Positions 26,001-34,306 of a DNA stretch of 64,000 nucleotides are shown here, piece after piece; position 1 is the first letter of the stretch; each line of letters opens with the position of its first letter. The notes under the pieces are model-generated. The model saw only the letters and a program-made list of their open reading frames with translations, made no database searches and had not been told where the DNA came from. The DNA is from Limnobaculum zhutongyuii (lineage in GTDB: Bacteria > Pseudomonadota > Gammaproteobacteria > Enterobacterales > Enterobacteriaceae), in assembly GCF_004295645.1 (NCBI RefSeq), contig NZ_CP034752.1:1922001-1986000 (forward strand), written 5' to 3'. Both the position numbers and the translations under genes were made by a program.

Positions 26001-26062
26001 AGGTGATGAAGGGTGAGCTAAGGCCGTTGAATCAACAGGTTAACGAATATATAGACGCTTAG
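23048..26062 (+). CDS. tnpA: Tn3-family transposase
   Basis: Replicative DDE transposase, 1004 residues, typical Tn3-family length. The N-terminal DUF4158 region (FLTEEQKQNYGCYAAEPNEV) handles the inverted repeats. Catalytic residues lie in VASADGMRF (first D), IMTDTAGASDLIF (second D) and RYREGQEDQLGSLG (E). The stop codon lies inside the right inverted repeat. A ribosome site (AAGGAG) precedes the ATG. No internal stop or frameshift is evident, so the transposon should be autonomous. Confidence 0.97.
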   Translation: MPIDFLTEEQKQNYGCYAAEPNEVQLARYFILDENDLTFIAQRRGDQNRLGIALQLTSVRFLGAFLSDLTLIPQNVQTFVATQLSISRTDILAEYAKREPTRWEHYAQIKKYYYYHDFGEFPWTFRLNRLLYTRAWISNERPSLMFDFATAWLVQHKILLPGATTLSRVITEIRERAAHRLWQRLLALPNDEQKQQLDELLSFSEGQRVSMFEQLKKGPVTISSPAFNDALDRYNKLHQLGFQQLDFTGLPPAQLKSLARYANVTSVKKIARIPMKKRTAILIAFVKSLEVIALDEAIDVLDMLITNIAGEAKKAGQKKRLRTLKDLDRSSLILAKACALLLDEVTDDAHLRKSIFSCIPKERLAESVKMVNELARPADNNFHDEMIEQYGRVRRFLPRVLRELTFLAAPAGEHTLAAFNYLSSLGTSKKHILDDAPKNIITGAWKRLVFDEEGRVRRPGYSLCLLERFQDALRRRDIYLENSDRWGDPRSKLLQGTEWQAQRIPVCRALGHPVNARQATEKLAQQLDFAWKTVADGFDDNASVHIEHGGKYPTLTISSLEKLDESPSLIALNRQVRRLLPLVDLTELLLEINAHTGFAEEFTHVSESNARAKDLHISICAVLLAEACNIGFEPLIKHNIPSLTRHRLSWVKQNYFRAETLIKANARLVDYQATLSLAQRWGGGEVASADGMRFVTPVKTINAGPNRKYFGSNRGITWYNFISDQFSGFHGIVVPGTLRDSIFVLEGLLEQQTGLNPQEIMTDTAGASDLIFGLFWLLGYQFSPRLADAGEAVFWRVDKNADYGPLDDLARGCINLALIEANWDDMMRIAGSLKLGTVQASELIRSLLKSTRPSSLAQAIIEAGRINKTLYLLNYIDDEDYRRRILTQLNRGEGRHSVARAICHGQRGEIRKRYREGQEDQLGSLGLVTNAAVLWNTLYMQEALGHINTDSQPGEINEDDISRLSPLMHGHINMLGHYSFTLSEKVMKGELRPLNQQVNEYIDA

Positions 26063-26095
26063 CGTAGGTTTTCGCCCCATTGGCCCTCAAACCCC
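26056..26095 (-). repeat. Right terminal inverted repeat, 40 bp
   Basis: Perfect reverse complement of 18924-18963, followed at once by the ACTAA duplication. It overlaps the last seven bases of tnpA. Confidence 0.97.
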
Positions 26096-26100
26096 ACTAA
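26096..26100. repeat. Right target-site duplication (ACTAA)
   Basis: Second copy of the 5-bp duplication, identical to 18919-18923. Between it and ycfH are about 236 bp with no gene, holding a TTGGATAA/TTATCCAA hairpin near 26261 and the ycfH terminator. Confidence 0.95.
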
Positions 26101-26282
26101 CAGTAATAATTCGTTAAAACAGATTCGTTGAAATAGTTATGCATAATTCATCCTACCCAAATGAGCAGATGATATTGCGTAAAACAGAGGGATTTTAACG
26201 CGGTGGTACTTGAAGGCGGGCGCATCTTAGCAGGCTAACGATGAATTTATCAACAGATTATTGGATAAATATTGTTATCCAA

Positions 26283-26324
26283 TAAAAAATAGCTGCCGGA
26301 CAACGTTATAACCGTCGTCAGGCA
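26283..26324 (-). terminator. ycfH operon terminator
   Basis: On the minus strand, TGCCTGACGAC pairs imperfectly with GTTGTCCGGCA around an A/T loop, followed by GCTATTTTTTATT. It ends the long fab-to-ycfH gene cluster just before the transposon. Confidence 0.8.
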
Positions 26325-26336
26325 ACTCACTATAAG

Positions 26337-27113
26337 TTACAACGTAACCTTAAACAGCTGACTGAAATTTCTGGTGGTAATTTCAGCAAATTCTTCCAAC
26401 TCAACGCGCTTTAATACTGCCAGATACTCCGCCACGTCACGAACATATGCAGGCTGATTCTCTTTGCCCCGATGAGGTACCGGAGCCAGATAAGGCGAAT
26501 CAGTCTCAACCAGCATTCGATCCAGAGGAACATAACGTGCAGCTTCGCGCAAAGCGTCAGCATTACGGAAAGTAACAATGCCAGAAAAGGAAATATAGAA
26601 ACCAATATCTAAAAGCTTTTTGGCGGTATCACAATCTTCCGTAAAACAGTGCAAAACACCACCACATTCATCGGCCTTCTCATCTTTCAAAATAGCCAAC
26701 GTATCGGTACGCGCATCACGAGTATGAACAATCACTGGTTTATTGAGTTCTCGCCCAACCTGAATGTGCTGACGAAAACAGTTTTGCTGCAGTGGAATAT
26801 TATCTTTTTGATAATAGTAATCCAGCCCCGTTTCTCCCAGCGCTATCACTCGAGGATCGTCAGCCAACGCCAGTAACTCTTCCTGCTGGTAAACTTCATC
26901 CAGGTTTAATGGATGAACACCGCAAGAAAGAAAAACTTCATCGTGCCCGTCCACCATCTGTTTCAAGGTTTTAAACCCTGGTAGTGTGGTCGATACTGCC
27001 AGACAAGCTTTAACATCACGCATTCTGGCCTGCTGAAGTACACTGGCGAGGTCGGTGTGTAATCCGGCATAATCCAGACCATCAAGATGGCAATGTGAAT
27101 CAACTAAATACAT
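26337..27113 (-). CDS. ycfH: TatD-family metallohydrolase YcfH
   Basis: Metal-dependent hydrolase (TatD DNase family), 258 residues. Metal-site motifs: DSHCHLD at the start, ALGETGLDYYY, PVIVHTRDA, GVLHCFT and ETDSPYLAP. The sequence follows E. coli YcfH closely, and the gene is last in the order mltG-tmk-holB-ycfH as in E. coli. Exact substrate unsettled; related proteins act as 3'-5' exonucleases or D-aminoacyl-tRNA deacylases. Confidence 0.95.
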   Translation of the reverse strand: MYLVDSHCHLDGLDYAGLHTDLASVLQQARMRDVKACLAVSTTLPGFKTLKQMVDGHDEVFLSCGVHPLNLDEVYQQEELLALADDPRVIALGETGLDYYYQKDNIPLQQNCFRQHIQVGRELNKPVIVHTRDARTDTLAILKDEKADECGGVLHCFTEDCDTAKKLLDIGFYISFSGIVTFRNADALREAARYVPLDRMLVETDSPYLAPVPHRGKENQPAYVRDVAEYLAVLKRVELEEFAEITTRNFSQLFKVTL

Positions 27114-27141
27114 AGGAATATTAACTCATTAGAATAGACAA

Positions 27142-28119
27142 TCAGGCCAGTAAGCTATCTGCCTGATTTAGCATATTGGTCAGTAACAGCTCTTTATTCA
27201 CACCGGCAACGCTTAACAGCTCATATCGACAATGTAACCAATCTTTTGCCAGTTGATTGAACGCTGAGGTTGAACCCATCGTAGCCAGCCGTTGAATTAG
27301 CGACATACAGTCCTGATTTACCACAAAGCTCGCAGCACCCTGTTGATATTTAACCACATCCAGCAACAGAGAGACCGCCCAATGGATCCGCTCATTTGCA
27401 TTATCATGATTAAGCTGCGGTAAAAACGACAGTAAATCCCGCTGAGCAAACGCACTATCCAGCCCCTGACACACGGCCTCCCTCTGTTTCCAAACCTCTG
27501 CGGTCAGCAGTTGTTGTGCTGCTAATGGTGCTCCATGGCTAAGGCGTAGCGCCGTTTTCAGGCTATCCGGCTGTCCTGCATTCTGGCGAGATAACCACTC
27601 AATACTGAATGCTTCATTTGGACAACCTAACGTCCACAATAAACAGCGACTACGTATGGTTGCTGGTATTTGCGAAATATCATGGCTGGCTAATAAAAAG
27701 TAGGTGCCTTCGGGCGGTTCTTCAAGGGTTTTTAATAAAGCGTTGGCCGCAGCCTCACTAAGCAGTTCAGACTGGGTAAACCAAACCGCTTTAACCCCAC
27801 CTTGCTGTGCATGGTTATACAGCGTTTCGGTTAGCTGGCGTATTTGGTCGACACCAATAGCGGTTTTCCCTTTTTCGGGTTCAACGACATGCCAGTCTGG
27901 GTGAGTCCCCGCCTTCATCAGGTTGCAGTTATGGCAAACGCCACAGGTTTTTTCTCCCTGCGGAGCCTGGCACATTAACCAGCGGCCTAATGCCTGAATT
28001 AACAATTCATCACCACATCCCGGCACGGATTGTAATAATAGTGCGTGATGCTTACGCTCAGAGGCATATTGAGCCACTAATTGTTTATAGGCGGGCGTTA
28101 ACCACGGGTACCAAATCAC
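27142..28119 (-). CDS. holB: DNA polymerase III delta prime subunit
   Basis: Clamp-loader subunit, 325 residues (E. coli 334). The AAA+ fold is degenerate as usual for delta prime: SVPGCGDELL replaces the Walker A loop. The zinc module CGVCHNCNLMKAGTHPDWH, the ALLKTLEEPPEGTYFLL segment and the SRC motif (IRSRCLLW) are intact. Its start overlaps the tmk stop (ATGA), so the two are coupled. Confidence 0.96.
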   Translation of the reverse strand: MIWYPWLTPAYKQLVAQYASERKHHALLLQSVPGCGDELLIQALGRWLMCQAPQGEKTCGVCHNCNLMKAGTHPDWHVVEPEKGKTAIGVDQIRQLTETLYNHAQQGGVKAVWFTQSELLSEAAANALLKTLEEPPEGTYFLLASHDISQIPATIRSRCLLWTLGCPNEAFSIEWLSRQNAGQPDSLKTALRLSHGAPLAAQQLLTAEVWKQREAVCQGLDSAFAQRDLLSFLPQLNHDNANERIHWAVSLLLDVVKYQQGAASFVVNQDCMSLIQRLATMGSTSAFNQLAKDWLHCRYELLSVAGVNKELLLTNMLNQADSLLA

Positions 28120-28751
28120 TTGCGGCTCTCCAGCCAGTGGTGCATCGCAGTTTGAATGCTGGCGGTGACTTTCTCCAGTGGCTGAGAAGCGTCAATAGTC
28201 ACAATCGTTGGATCCGCTTGCGCCAGCTCAACATAACGTTGTCGGGTACGTTCAAAAAAGGCTAAGGACTCTTTCTCAATACGATCCAGTTCTCCACGCG
28301 CTCTGGCGCGTTTTAATCCGGCTTCCGGAGGAATATCCAGATACAACGTCAGGTCCGGATGGAAATCTCCCAGTACGGTATCTCTCAGGGTTGTCATCAA
28401 TTGATTATCGATTCCCCGACCTCCGCCCTGATAAGCCTGAGAAGAGAGATCGTGACGATCGCCTACCACCCAATCCCCTCGACTTAACGCCGGTTTAATC
28501 ACATTCTCAACCAGCTGAACCCGGGAGGTATACATCATCAAAAGCTCTGCCTTATCCGTCAGAACTTCATCACCAACCCCTTGTTTTACCAGTTCTCGTA
28601 ATTTCTCAGCCAGCGGTGTTCCCCCTGGTTCACGGGTAAAAACAATATTTTGGATACCGCTGTCGCGCAGTGCTTTAACCACGGTATCCCGGGCGGTCGT
28701 TTTACCTGCACCTTCCAGCCCTTCAATGACAATGAATTTACCTTTGGTCAT
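28116..28751 (-). CDS. tmk: Thymidylate kinase
   Basis: Phosphorylates dTMP to dTDP. The P-loop is IEGLEGAGKTTARDT (residues about 9-19), followed by FTREPGGTPLAEKLRE (the DR/ERE-type substrate motif), DRHDLSSQAYQGGGRG, and a lid arginine region. 211 residues, close to E. coli (213). It lies 2 bp after mltG and overlaps holB. Confidence 0.97.
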   Translation of the reverse strand: MTKGKFIVIEGLEGAGKTTARDTVVKALRDSGIQNIVFTREPGGTPLAEKLRELVKQGVGDEVLTDKAELLMMYTSRVQLVENVIKPALSRGDWVVGDRHDLSSQAYQGGGRGIDNQLMTTLRDTVLGDFHPDLTLYLDIPPEAGLKRARARGELDRIEKESLAFFERTRQRYVELAQADPTIVTIDASQPLEKVTASIQTAMHHWLESRK

Positions 28752-28753
28752 GG

Positions 28754-29773
28754 CTATTTTCCTGCTCGTAACGTCTTGAGATAAACCTGTACAGCCTGAT
28801 TATGGCTTACCAGATTAGTGGTAAACGTATGCCCGCCTTTACCATCTGCGACAAAATAGAGATAAGGTGTTTTTGCCGGATGGGCAGCAGCTTTCAGCGA
28901 GGCTAACCCCGGCATAGCAATTGGCGTTGGCGGTAAACCACCAATCACGTAAGTATTATATTCAGTCGCCGTAGTCAGGTCTTTGCGGGTAATGTTACCG
29001 TTATACTGCTCACCCATACCATAAATAACCGTTGGGTCTGTTTGTAACTTCATACCAATACGCATTCGATTAATAAATACTGAGGCAACCTTATCTCTTT
29101 CTGAGTCTAATGCTGTTTCTTTTTCAATAATCGATGCCATGATCAGCATTTCATATGGCGTCTTATAGGGGAGATTCTCTTCTCTGCCTGCCCAGGCTTC
29201 ATCAAGTGCCGTCTTCATGCGTGAATAAGCACGTTTTAATACTGCAAGATCGCTGGTTTCGGCGGTGTAATTATAAGTATCAGGATATAACCAACCTTCA
29301 GGATGTTCAGGGTCTTGAATTCCCAACTTCTCCGCAATCTCTTTATTCGTTAACCCATTTAGAGTGTGTTGTAAAAAATTAGCATCGGCTAACAGAGGCA
29401 TCCAGTCCTTCATCCGGGTACCTTCAATAAAGCGAATTGAGAATTGAGCTTCACGGCCGGAGCGTAATAACAGCAATAACTGTTTTAACGTCATTCCCGG
29501 TGTAATCTGGTAGGTACCCGCCTTAAATCCAGCCAGCTCTGGCTGTACTCGCAGTAACCACGGGAAAGGCTTAATCTCATCAATCAGTTTTTTATCAACC
29601 AGCAGCTGTGCCAGGCCCACACGCCCGGTTCCTGCTGGCAGCGTAAAATAGGTTTCCTGCTCAATAATCAGTGGTGTCTCTGCATATTTCTGTAGCCATT
29701 TATACCCGGCAAATACACCGGCAGCGCCAGCCAGTATTAATATTGCAAAGATCCCTAAAATTTTTTTCTTCAT
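28754..29773 (-). CDS. mltG: Endolytic murein transglycosylase
   Basis: Inner-membrane lytic transglycosylase (YceG family) that cleaves nascent glycan strands. MKKKILGIFAILILAGAAGVFAGYKW is a single membrane anchor; a LysM-like region precedes the catalytic part with ASIIEKETALDSERDKVASVFINRMRIGMKLQTDPTVIYG, whose glutamate in IIEKE is catalytic. I start at the ATG matching the E. coli MKK start; TTG and ATG codons slightly upstream remain possible. In E. coli pabC separates it from fabF; here only 139 bp do. Confidence 0.95.
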   Translation of the reverse strand: MKKKILGIFAILILAGAAGVFAGYKWLQKYAETPLIIEQETYFTLPAGTGRVGLAQLLVDKKLIDEIKPFPWLLRVQPELAGFKAGTYQITPGMTLKQLLLLLRSGREAQFSIRFIEGTRMKDWMPLLADANFLQHTLNGLTNKEIAEKLGIQDPEHPEGWLYPDTYNYTAETSDLAVLKRAYSRMKTALDEAWAGREENLPYKTPYEMLIMASIIEKETALDSERDKVASVFINRMRIGMKLQTDPTVIYGMGEQYNGNITRKDLTTATEYNTYVIGGLPPTPIAMPGLASLKAAAHPAKTPYLYFVADGKGGHTFTTNLVSHNQAVQVYLKTLRAGK

Positions 29774-29848
29774 TGCCCTGGCCATTCCCTTCAAGCGTGT
29801 TTCTGAAACGTTTTGGTCGTTTAACGAAATTATCCTGATTTTATAAGC

Positions 29849-29880
29849 AAAACGGCCCGGTGAATATACCAGGCCGTTTA
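29849..29880 (-). terminator. Terminator after fabF
   Basis: AAACGGCC and GGCCGTTT flank an inner CC/GG pair and A/T loop; on the minus strand the stem is followed by TTTTGCTT. It separates fabF from mltG where pabC would otherwise stand. Confidence 0.75.
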
Positions 29881-29912
29881 TTTACTCATTACAAAACTTA
29901 TTTATTCTGGCA

Positions 29913-31154
29913 TTACACCTTACGGAACAGTACAGAACCGTTAGTACCACCAAAACCAAATGAGTTACATAATACGTACTCCATTCCTTTCACCTGACGC
30001 GCTTCATGAGGAACGAAATCCAAATCACAACCTTCACCCGGGTTATCCAGATTGATAGTTGGTGGAATCGCCTGATCGCGTAAAGCGAGGATAGAGAAAA
30101 TTGATTCGACTGCACCGGCCGCACCCAACAGGTGGCCCGTCATCGATTTAGTTGAGCTTACCAGCACACGCTTCGCATCTTCTTTGAAAATGGTTTTCAC
30201 CGCTTGCGCTTCGGCTTTGTCACCGGCGTTAGTGGATGTTCCATGTGCATTAACATAACCAACTTGTGACGGCGTCACGTTAGCATCACGTAGCGCGTTT
30301 TCCATCGCTAATGCTGCTCCCGCGCCATCTTCCGGAGGCGATGTCATATGATAAGCATCACTACTCATGCCAAAACCAACGATTTCAGCATAAATTTTTG
30401 CACCACGCTTTTTAGCATGCTCATACTCTTCCAGCACCATAATACCGGCACCATCACCCAGAACAAAACCATCACGGTCTCTGTCCCATGGGCGGCTAGC
30501 TGCCTGAGGATTATCGTTACGGGTAGATAGTGCACGAGCTGCGCCAAAACCACCGACTCCCAGAGGAGTACTGGCTTTTTCACCACCGCCAGCCAGCATT
30601 ACATCAGCATCATTATGAGCGATGATTCTTGCCGCATGGCCAATGTTATGCACGCCAGATGTACATGCCGTTGCAATAGAGATGCTTGGGCCTCTTAATC
30701 CATAAATAATGGATAAATGACCAGCAATCATATTCACAATGGTTGAAGGTACAAAGAATGGGCTCACTTTACGTGGACCGCCAGACATCAATGCGCTGTG
30801 GTTTTCTTCAATTAAGCCAAGGCCACCGATACCTGAACCGATAGCTGCACCAATGCGTGGTGCATTTTCTGCTGTGACTTCAATTCCGGAATCTTTCATG
30901 GCTTGAATGCCAGCAGCAATACCGTATTGAATAAAAGGGTCCATTTTTCTGGCATCTTTGCGAGAAATGTACTCTTCACAGTCAAAACCTTTAACTAAAC
31001 CAGCAAAACGCGTTGCGTAGGCGCTAGTATCGAAATGGTCTATTAGGCTGATACCACTCTGCCCGGCAAGGAGAGCCTTCCATGTAGTCTCTACAGTGTT
31101 GCCGACAGGGGATAACATGCCCATTCCAGTCACTACAACTCGACGCTTAGACAC
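29913..31154 (-). CDS. fabF: 3-oxoacyl-ACP synthase II
   Basis: Condensing enzyme KAS II for fatty-acid elongation, 413 residues. The catalytic cysteine lies in SIATACTSGVHNIGHAA, with histidines in NAHGTSTNAGDKAE and KSMTGHLLGAAGAVES; the C-terminus ends NSFGFGGTNGSVLFRKV. It follows acpP as in E. coli, beyond a hairpin that may reduce read-through. Confidence 0.98.
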   Translation of the reverse strand: MSKRRVVVTGMGMLSPVGNTVETTWKALLAGQSGISLIDHFDTSAYATRFAGLVKGFDCEEYISRKDARKMDPFIQYGIAAGIQAMKDSGIEVTAENAPRIGAAIGSGIGGLGLIEENHSALMSGGPRKVSPFFVPSTIVNMIAGHLSIIYGLRGPSISIATACTSGVHNIGHAARIIAHNDADVMLAGGGEKASTPLGVGGFGAARALSTRNDNPQAASRPWDRDRDGFVLGDGAGIMVLEEYEHAKKRGAKIYAEIVGFGMSSDAYHMTSPPEDGAGAALAMENALRDANVTPSQVGYVNAHGTSTNAGDKAEAQAVKTIFKEDAKRVLVSSTKSMTGHLLGAAGAVESIFSILALRDQAIPPTINLDNPGEGCDLDFVPHEARQVKGMEYVLCNSFGFGGTNGSVLFRKV

Positions 31155-31195
31155 GTTGAATCCTCCAGAGGGGGAATGATTTGTATATGGAAATG

Positions 31196-31227
31196 AGAAA
31201 AACTTAGGCGGTCGAATGACCGCCTAG
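31196..31227 (-). terminator. Terminator/attenuator between acpP and fabF
   Basis: TAGGCGGTC-GAAT-GACCGCCTA gives a 9-bp perfect stem; on the minus strand TTTTTCTC follows. It would let acpP be expressed above fabF. Confidence 0.8.
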
Positions 31228-31237
31228 ATATGTCTGA

Positions 31238-31474
31238 TTACGCGTTAGCAGCAGTGATATAATCAATCGCTGCCTGAACAGTAGTAATCTTCTCTGCTTC
31301 TTCGTCTGGAATCTCAGTATCAAACTCTTCTTCCAGAGCCATAACCAGCTCTACGGTGTCAAGAGAATCAGCACCCAAGTCTTCTACGAAAGAAGCTGCG
31401 TTTTTGACTTCTTCTTCTTTAACACCCAGTTGTTCAATAATGATTTTCTTAACACGTTCTTCGATAGTGCTCAT
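31238..31474 (-). CDS. acpP: Acyl carrier protein
   Basis: 78-residue acidic carrier protein. The phosphopantetheine serine lies in LGADSLDTVELVMALEEEFD (Ser37 counting Met1). The sequence is nearly that of E. coli AcpP. It is the most highly expressed gene of this cluster in relatives. Confidence 0.98.
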   Translation of the reverse strand: MSTIEERVKKIIIEQLGVKEEEVKNAASFVEDLGADSLDTVELVMALEEEFDTEIPDEEAEKITTVQAAIDYITAANA

Positions 31475-31626
31475 ACTCTTAAATTTCCTATCAAAACTCG
31501 CTAACGCGATGGTTTTCGTAGTTTATTCAATGTTGAAAAAGATGCAACCAAATATCGGCTGGTCGAACCACAATTTTAAACTATTTAGCTAAATTTAGCG
31601 CAAATTGCTTAAAAAAAATGCGATTC

Positions 31627-32361
31627 TTATAGCATATACATGCCACCATTCACATGTAAGGTTTCACCCGTAATATATCCAGCTTCATCAGAGGCTAAAA
31701 ATGCAGCAGCGCTGGCTATCTCTTTTGCTTCGCCCAAGCGGTTAGCTGGGACTTGTGACAAAATGCCTGACCGTTGTTCATCTGTCAATGCACGCGTCAT
31801 ATCAGTTTCAATGAAACCTGGTGCAATAACATTGACAGTAATGCCTCTAGAAGCAACTTCACGCGCCAGCGACTTACTAAAACCAATAATGCCAGCTTTA
31901 GCCGCAGCGTAGTTTGTCTGCCCTGCATTACCCATTGTACCAACAACTGAGCCAATAGTAATTATCCGACCATAACGTTTTTTCATCATCGCACGCATAA
32001 CTGCTTTTGATAATCTGAAAACGGACGTCAGATTGGTGTCAATAATATCTTGCCACTCGTCATCTTTCATACGCATTAACAGGTTATCACGGGTAATACC
32101 CGCATTATTGATCAGAATGTCAATTTCACCAAATTCAGCACGAATAGTCTCAAGCACAGATTCAATAGATGCGGAATCAGTCACATTTAGTGCTAATCCT
32201 TTTCCATGAGTGCCCAAATATTCGCTAATCGCCTCTGCACCTTTCTCCGTCGTTGCTGTGCCAATCACACGAGCGCCTTCAGAAACCAGTTTTTCAGCGA
32301 TAGCTTTGCCGATACCCCGGCTTGCGCCAGTGACCAGTGCAATTTTTCCGTCTAACTTCAT
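31627..32361 (-). CDS. fabG: 3-oxoacyl-ACP reductase
   Basis: NADPH-dependent short-chain dehydrogenase of the elongation cycle, 244 residues as in E. coli. Cofactor motif TGASRGIGKAI, the NNAGITRDNLL segment, and catalytic Ser/Tyr/Lys in TIGSVVGTMGNAGQTNYAAAKAG. It lies between fabD and acpP. Confidence 0.98.
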   Translation of the reverse strand: MKLDGKIALVTGASRGIGKAIAEKLVSEGARVIGTATTEKGAEAISEYLGTHGKGLALNVTDSASIESVLETIRAEFGEIDILINNAGITRDNLLMRMKDDEWQDIIDTNLTSVFRLSKAVMRAMMKKRYGRIITIGSVVGTMGNAGQTNYAAAKAGIIGFSKSLAREVASRGITVNVIAPGFIETDMTRALTDEQRSGILSQVPANRLGEAKEIASAAAFLASDEAGYITGETLHVNGGMYML

Positions 32362-32394
32362 GCATTTCCCCTTTAGGATAAACTCGGTTCCGGC

Positions 32395-33324
32395 TTACAG
32401 TTCCAGAGCACTTTGTAAGCTGGCTGGATCGTTAACCGCAGCGGCTGACAAGGTATCTACAATGCGCTTGGTTAATCCGGTTAAAACTTTTCCAGGGCCC
32501 ATTTCCAACAGGAATGTCACCTGTTCAGCCGCCATATGCTCAACAGTTTCGGTCCAACGAACCGGACTATACAGCTGGCGAACCAATGCGTTGCGAATCG
32601 CTTCACCATCGGCTTCAGCTTTAACATCAACATTATTAATTACGGCAATTTGTGGTGCGTTGAAGTTAACTGATTTTAATGCTTCCGCCAGTTTATCTGC
32701 TGCTGGTTTCATCAAAGCACAGTGTGACGGTACGCTAACAGGCAATGGCAGAGCGCGTTTAGCGCCAGCGGCTTTACAGGCGGCTCCGGCACGTTCAACG
32801 GCTTCTTTATTACCAGCAATAACCACCTGACCCGGTGAGTTAAAGTTAACCGGAGAGACCACTTGCCCTTGAGCCGACTCTTCGCAAGCTTTTGCGATAG
32901 CGTCGTTATCCAGACCAATAATGGCATACATCGCGCCGGTACCTTCTGGTACAGCGTCTTGCATCAGTTTGCCACGTAGCTCAACCAGTTTAATCGCGTC
33001 TTTAAAGTCCAACACGCCAGCACAAACCAGCGCTGAATACTCACCCAGACTATGGCCAGCCAGCACGGCAGGTTGTTTACCACCTTGCTGTTGCCAAACG
33101 CGCCAGATAGCAACCGAAGCAGCTAATAGCGCAGGTTGAGTCTGCCATGTTTTATTCAGTTCAGTATCCGGACCCTGTTGTACCAGTGACCAAAGATCGT
33201 AGCCCAGCGCTTCAGATGCTTGAGCATACGTTTCCTGAACGACAGGAAACGCTTCTGCCAGCGCAGCTAACATGCCAACGGTTTGCGAACCCTGTCCCGG
33301 AAATACGATTGCAAATTGATTCAT
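32395..33324 (-). CDS. fabD: Malonyl-CoA:ACP transacylase
   Basis: Loads malonate onto ACP. 309 residues as in E. coli. Motifs: FPGQGSQTVGML at the start, the nucleophile elbow AGHSLGEYSALVCAG, and VSVPSHCALMKPA with the catalytic histidine. Part of the plsX-fabHDG operon. Confidence 0.98.
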   Translation of the reverse strand: MNQFAIVFPGQGSQTVGMLAALAEAFPVVQETYAQASEALGYDLWSLVQQGPDTELNKTWQTQPALLAASVAIWRVWQQQGGKQPAVLAGHSLGEYSALVCAGVLDFKDAIKLVELRGKLMQDAVPEGTGAMYAIIGLDNDAIAKACEESAQGQVVSPVNFNSPGQVVIAGNKEAVERAGAACKAAGAKRALPLPVSVPSHCALMKPAADKLAEALKSVNFNAPQIAVINNVDVKAEADGEAIRNALVRQLYSPVRWTETVEHMAAEQVTFLLEMGPGKVLTGLTKRIVDTLSAAAVNDPASLQSALEL

Positions 33325-33346
33325 ATTTATTTTTCCAGACCCTAAC

Positions 33347-34300
33347 TTAAAAACGAATTAGCGCAGAACCCCAGGTGAAACCGCCACCAAAGGCTTCCAG
33401 TAAAATAAGATGACCACGTTGGATGCGTCCATCCCGAACCGCTTCATCCAGTGCCGCTGGCACCGATGCTGCCGAGGTGTTACCGTGACGATCGAGCGTA
33501 ATGACCACCTTATCCATTTCCATACCCAGTTTTTTCGCGGTAGCGGAAATAATCCGGAAGTTAGCCTGGTGAGGAACTAACCAGTCCAGTTCAGATTTAT
33601 CGATATTATTGGCATCAAGGGTTTCATCAACAATGTGGGCCAGTTCTGTTACCGCCACTTTAAACACATCGTTACCCTTCATCGTCAGATAATCAGGTTT
33701 GGAAGGATCAACACGATCGTGATTAGGTAAGGTTAATAGCTCACCATAACGACCATCAGCATGTAAATGAGTAGAAATAATTCCTGGCTCATCAGATGCG
33801 CCAACCACAATCGCACCGGCACCATCACCAAACAGAATAATGGTACCGCGATCTTCTGGATCCAGCGTGCGACTTAACGCATCAGAACCGATAACCAGCG
33901 CGGTTTTAACAAAACCAGTTTTAACATACTGATCCGCTACGCTAATGGCATAAGCAAAACCAGCACAGGCGGCAGCAATATCGAACGCCGCTGCATCTTT
34001 AATGCCTAAATATTTTTGCACTTCACAGGCAGCACTGGGGAAAGCATTACTTGATGATGTGGTTGCAACAATAATCAACCCAATATCATCTTTATCAATC
34101 CCTGCCATTTCAATCGCTTTATCAGCGGCGTGGCATGCCATGGTGGCAACGGTTTCATCCGCTGCGGCGATATGACGTTGACGAATCCCTGTACGGGAGA
34201 CAATCCACTCATCTGTTGTATCTACCATCTGCTCTAGATCGGCATTGGTACGCACTTGTACAGGCAGGTAGCTGCCAGTACCGAGAATTTTTGTATACAT
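33347..34300 (-). CDS. fabH: 3-oxoacyl-ACP synthase III
   Basis: KAS III, which starts fatty-acid synthesis from acetyl-CoA and malonyl-ACP. 317 residues. Catalytic cysteine in FDIAAACAGFAYAI, histidine in VPHQANFRII and asparagine in RHGNTSAASVP. Seven bases after plsX. Confidence 0.98.
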   Translation of the reverse strand: MYTKILGTGSYLPVQVRTNADLEQMVDTTDEWIVSRTGIRQRHIAAADETVATMACHAADKAIEMAGIDKDDIGLIIVATTSSSNAFPSAACEVQKYLGIKDAAAFDIAAACAGFAYAISVADQYVKTGFVKTALVIGSDALSRTLDPEDRGTIILFGDGAGAIVVGASDEPGIISTHLHADGRYGELLTLPNHDRVDPSKPDYLTMKGNDVFKVAVTELAHIVDETLDANNIDKSELDWLVPHQANFRIISATAKKLGMEMDKVVITLDRHGNTSAASVPAALDEAVRDGRIQRGHLILLEAFGGGFTWGSALIRF

Positions 34301-34306
34301 GGACGA

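Larger units (their letters stand above)
18924..26095. mobile_element. Complete Tn3-family transposon carrying SIR2-HerA-KTSC cargo
   Basis: A 7172-bp unit bounded by perfect 40-bp inverted repeats that begin GGGG and end CTAAGCG, flanked by ACTAA duplications. Order from left: inverted repeat, KTSC-domain gene, herA-like, sir2-like and tnpR (all minus strand), res region, tnpA (plus strand), inverted repeat. The transposase and resolvase genes diverge from the res region, as in Tn3 itself. Cargo lies between tnpR and the left end and is visibly more AT-rich than the chromosome around it. All genes look intact and both ends are identical, so the insertion appears recent and possibly still mobile. 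Confidence 0.97.

Noticed and set aside
26096..26336. Gene disrupted by the transposon
   Set aside because: Joining the flanks across the ACTAA duplication gives no longer reading frame; the target was intergenic.
32210..32830. 206-codon open frame opposite fabG/fabD
   Set aside because: Spans two well-identified genes on the other strand and shows no domain pattern.
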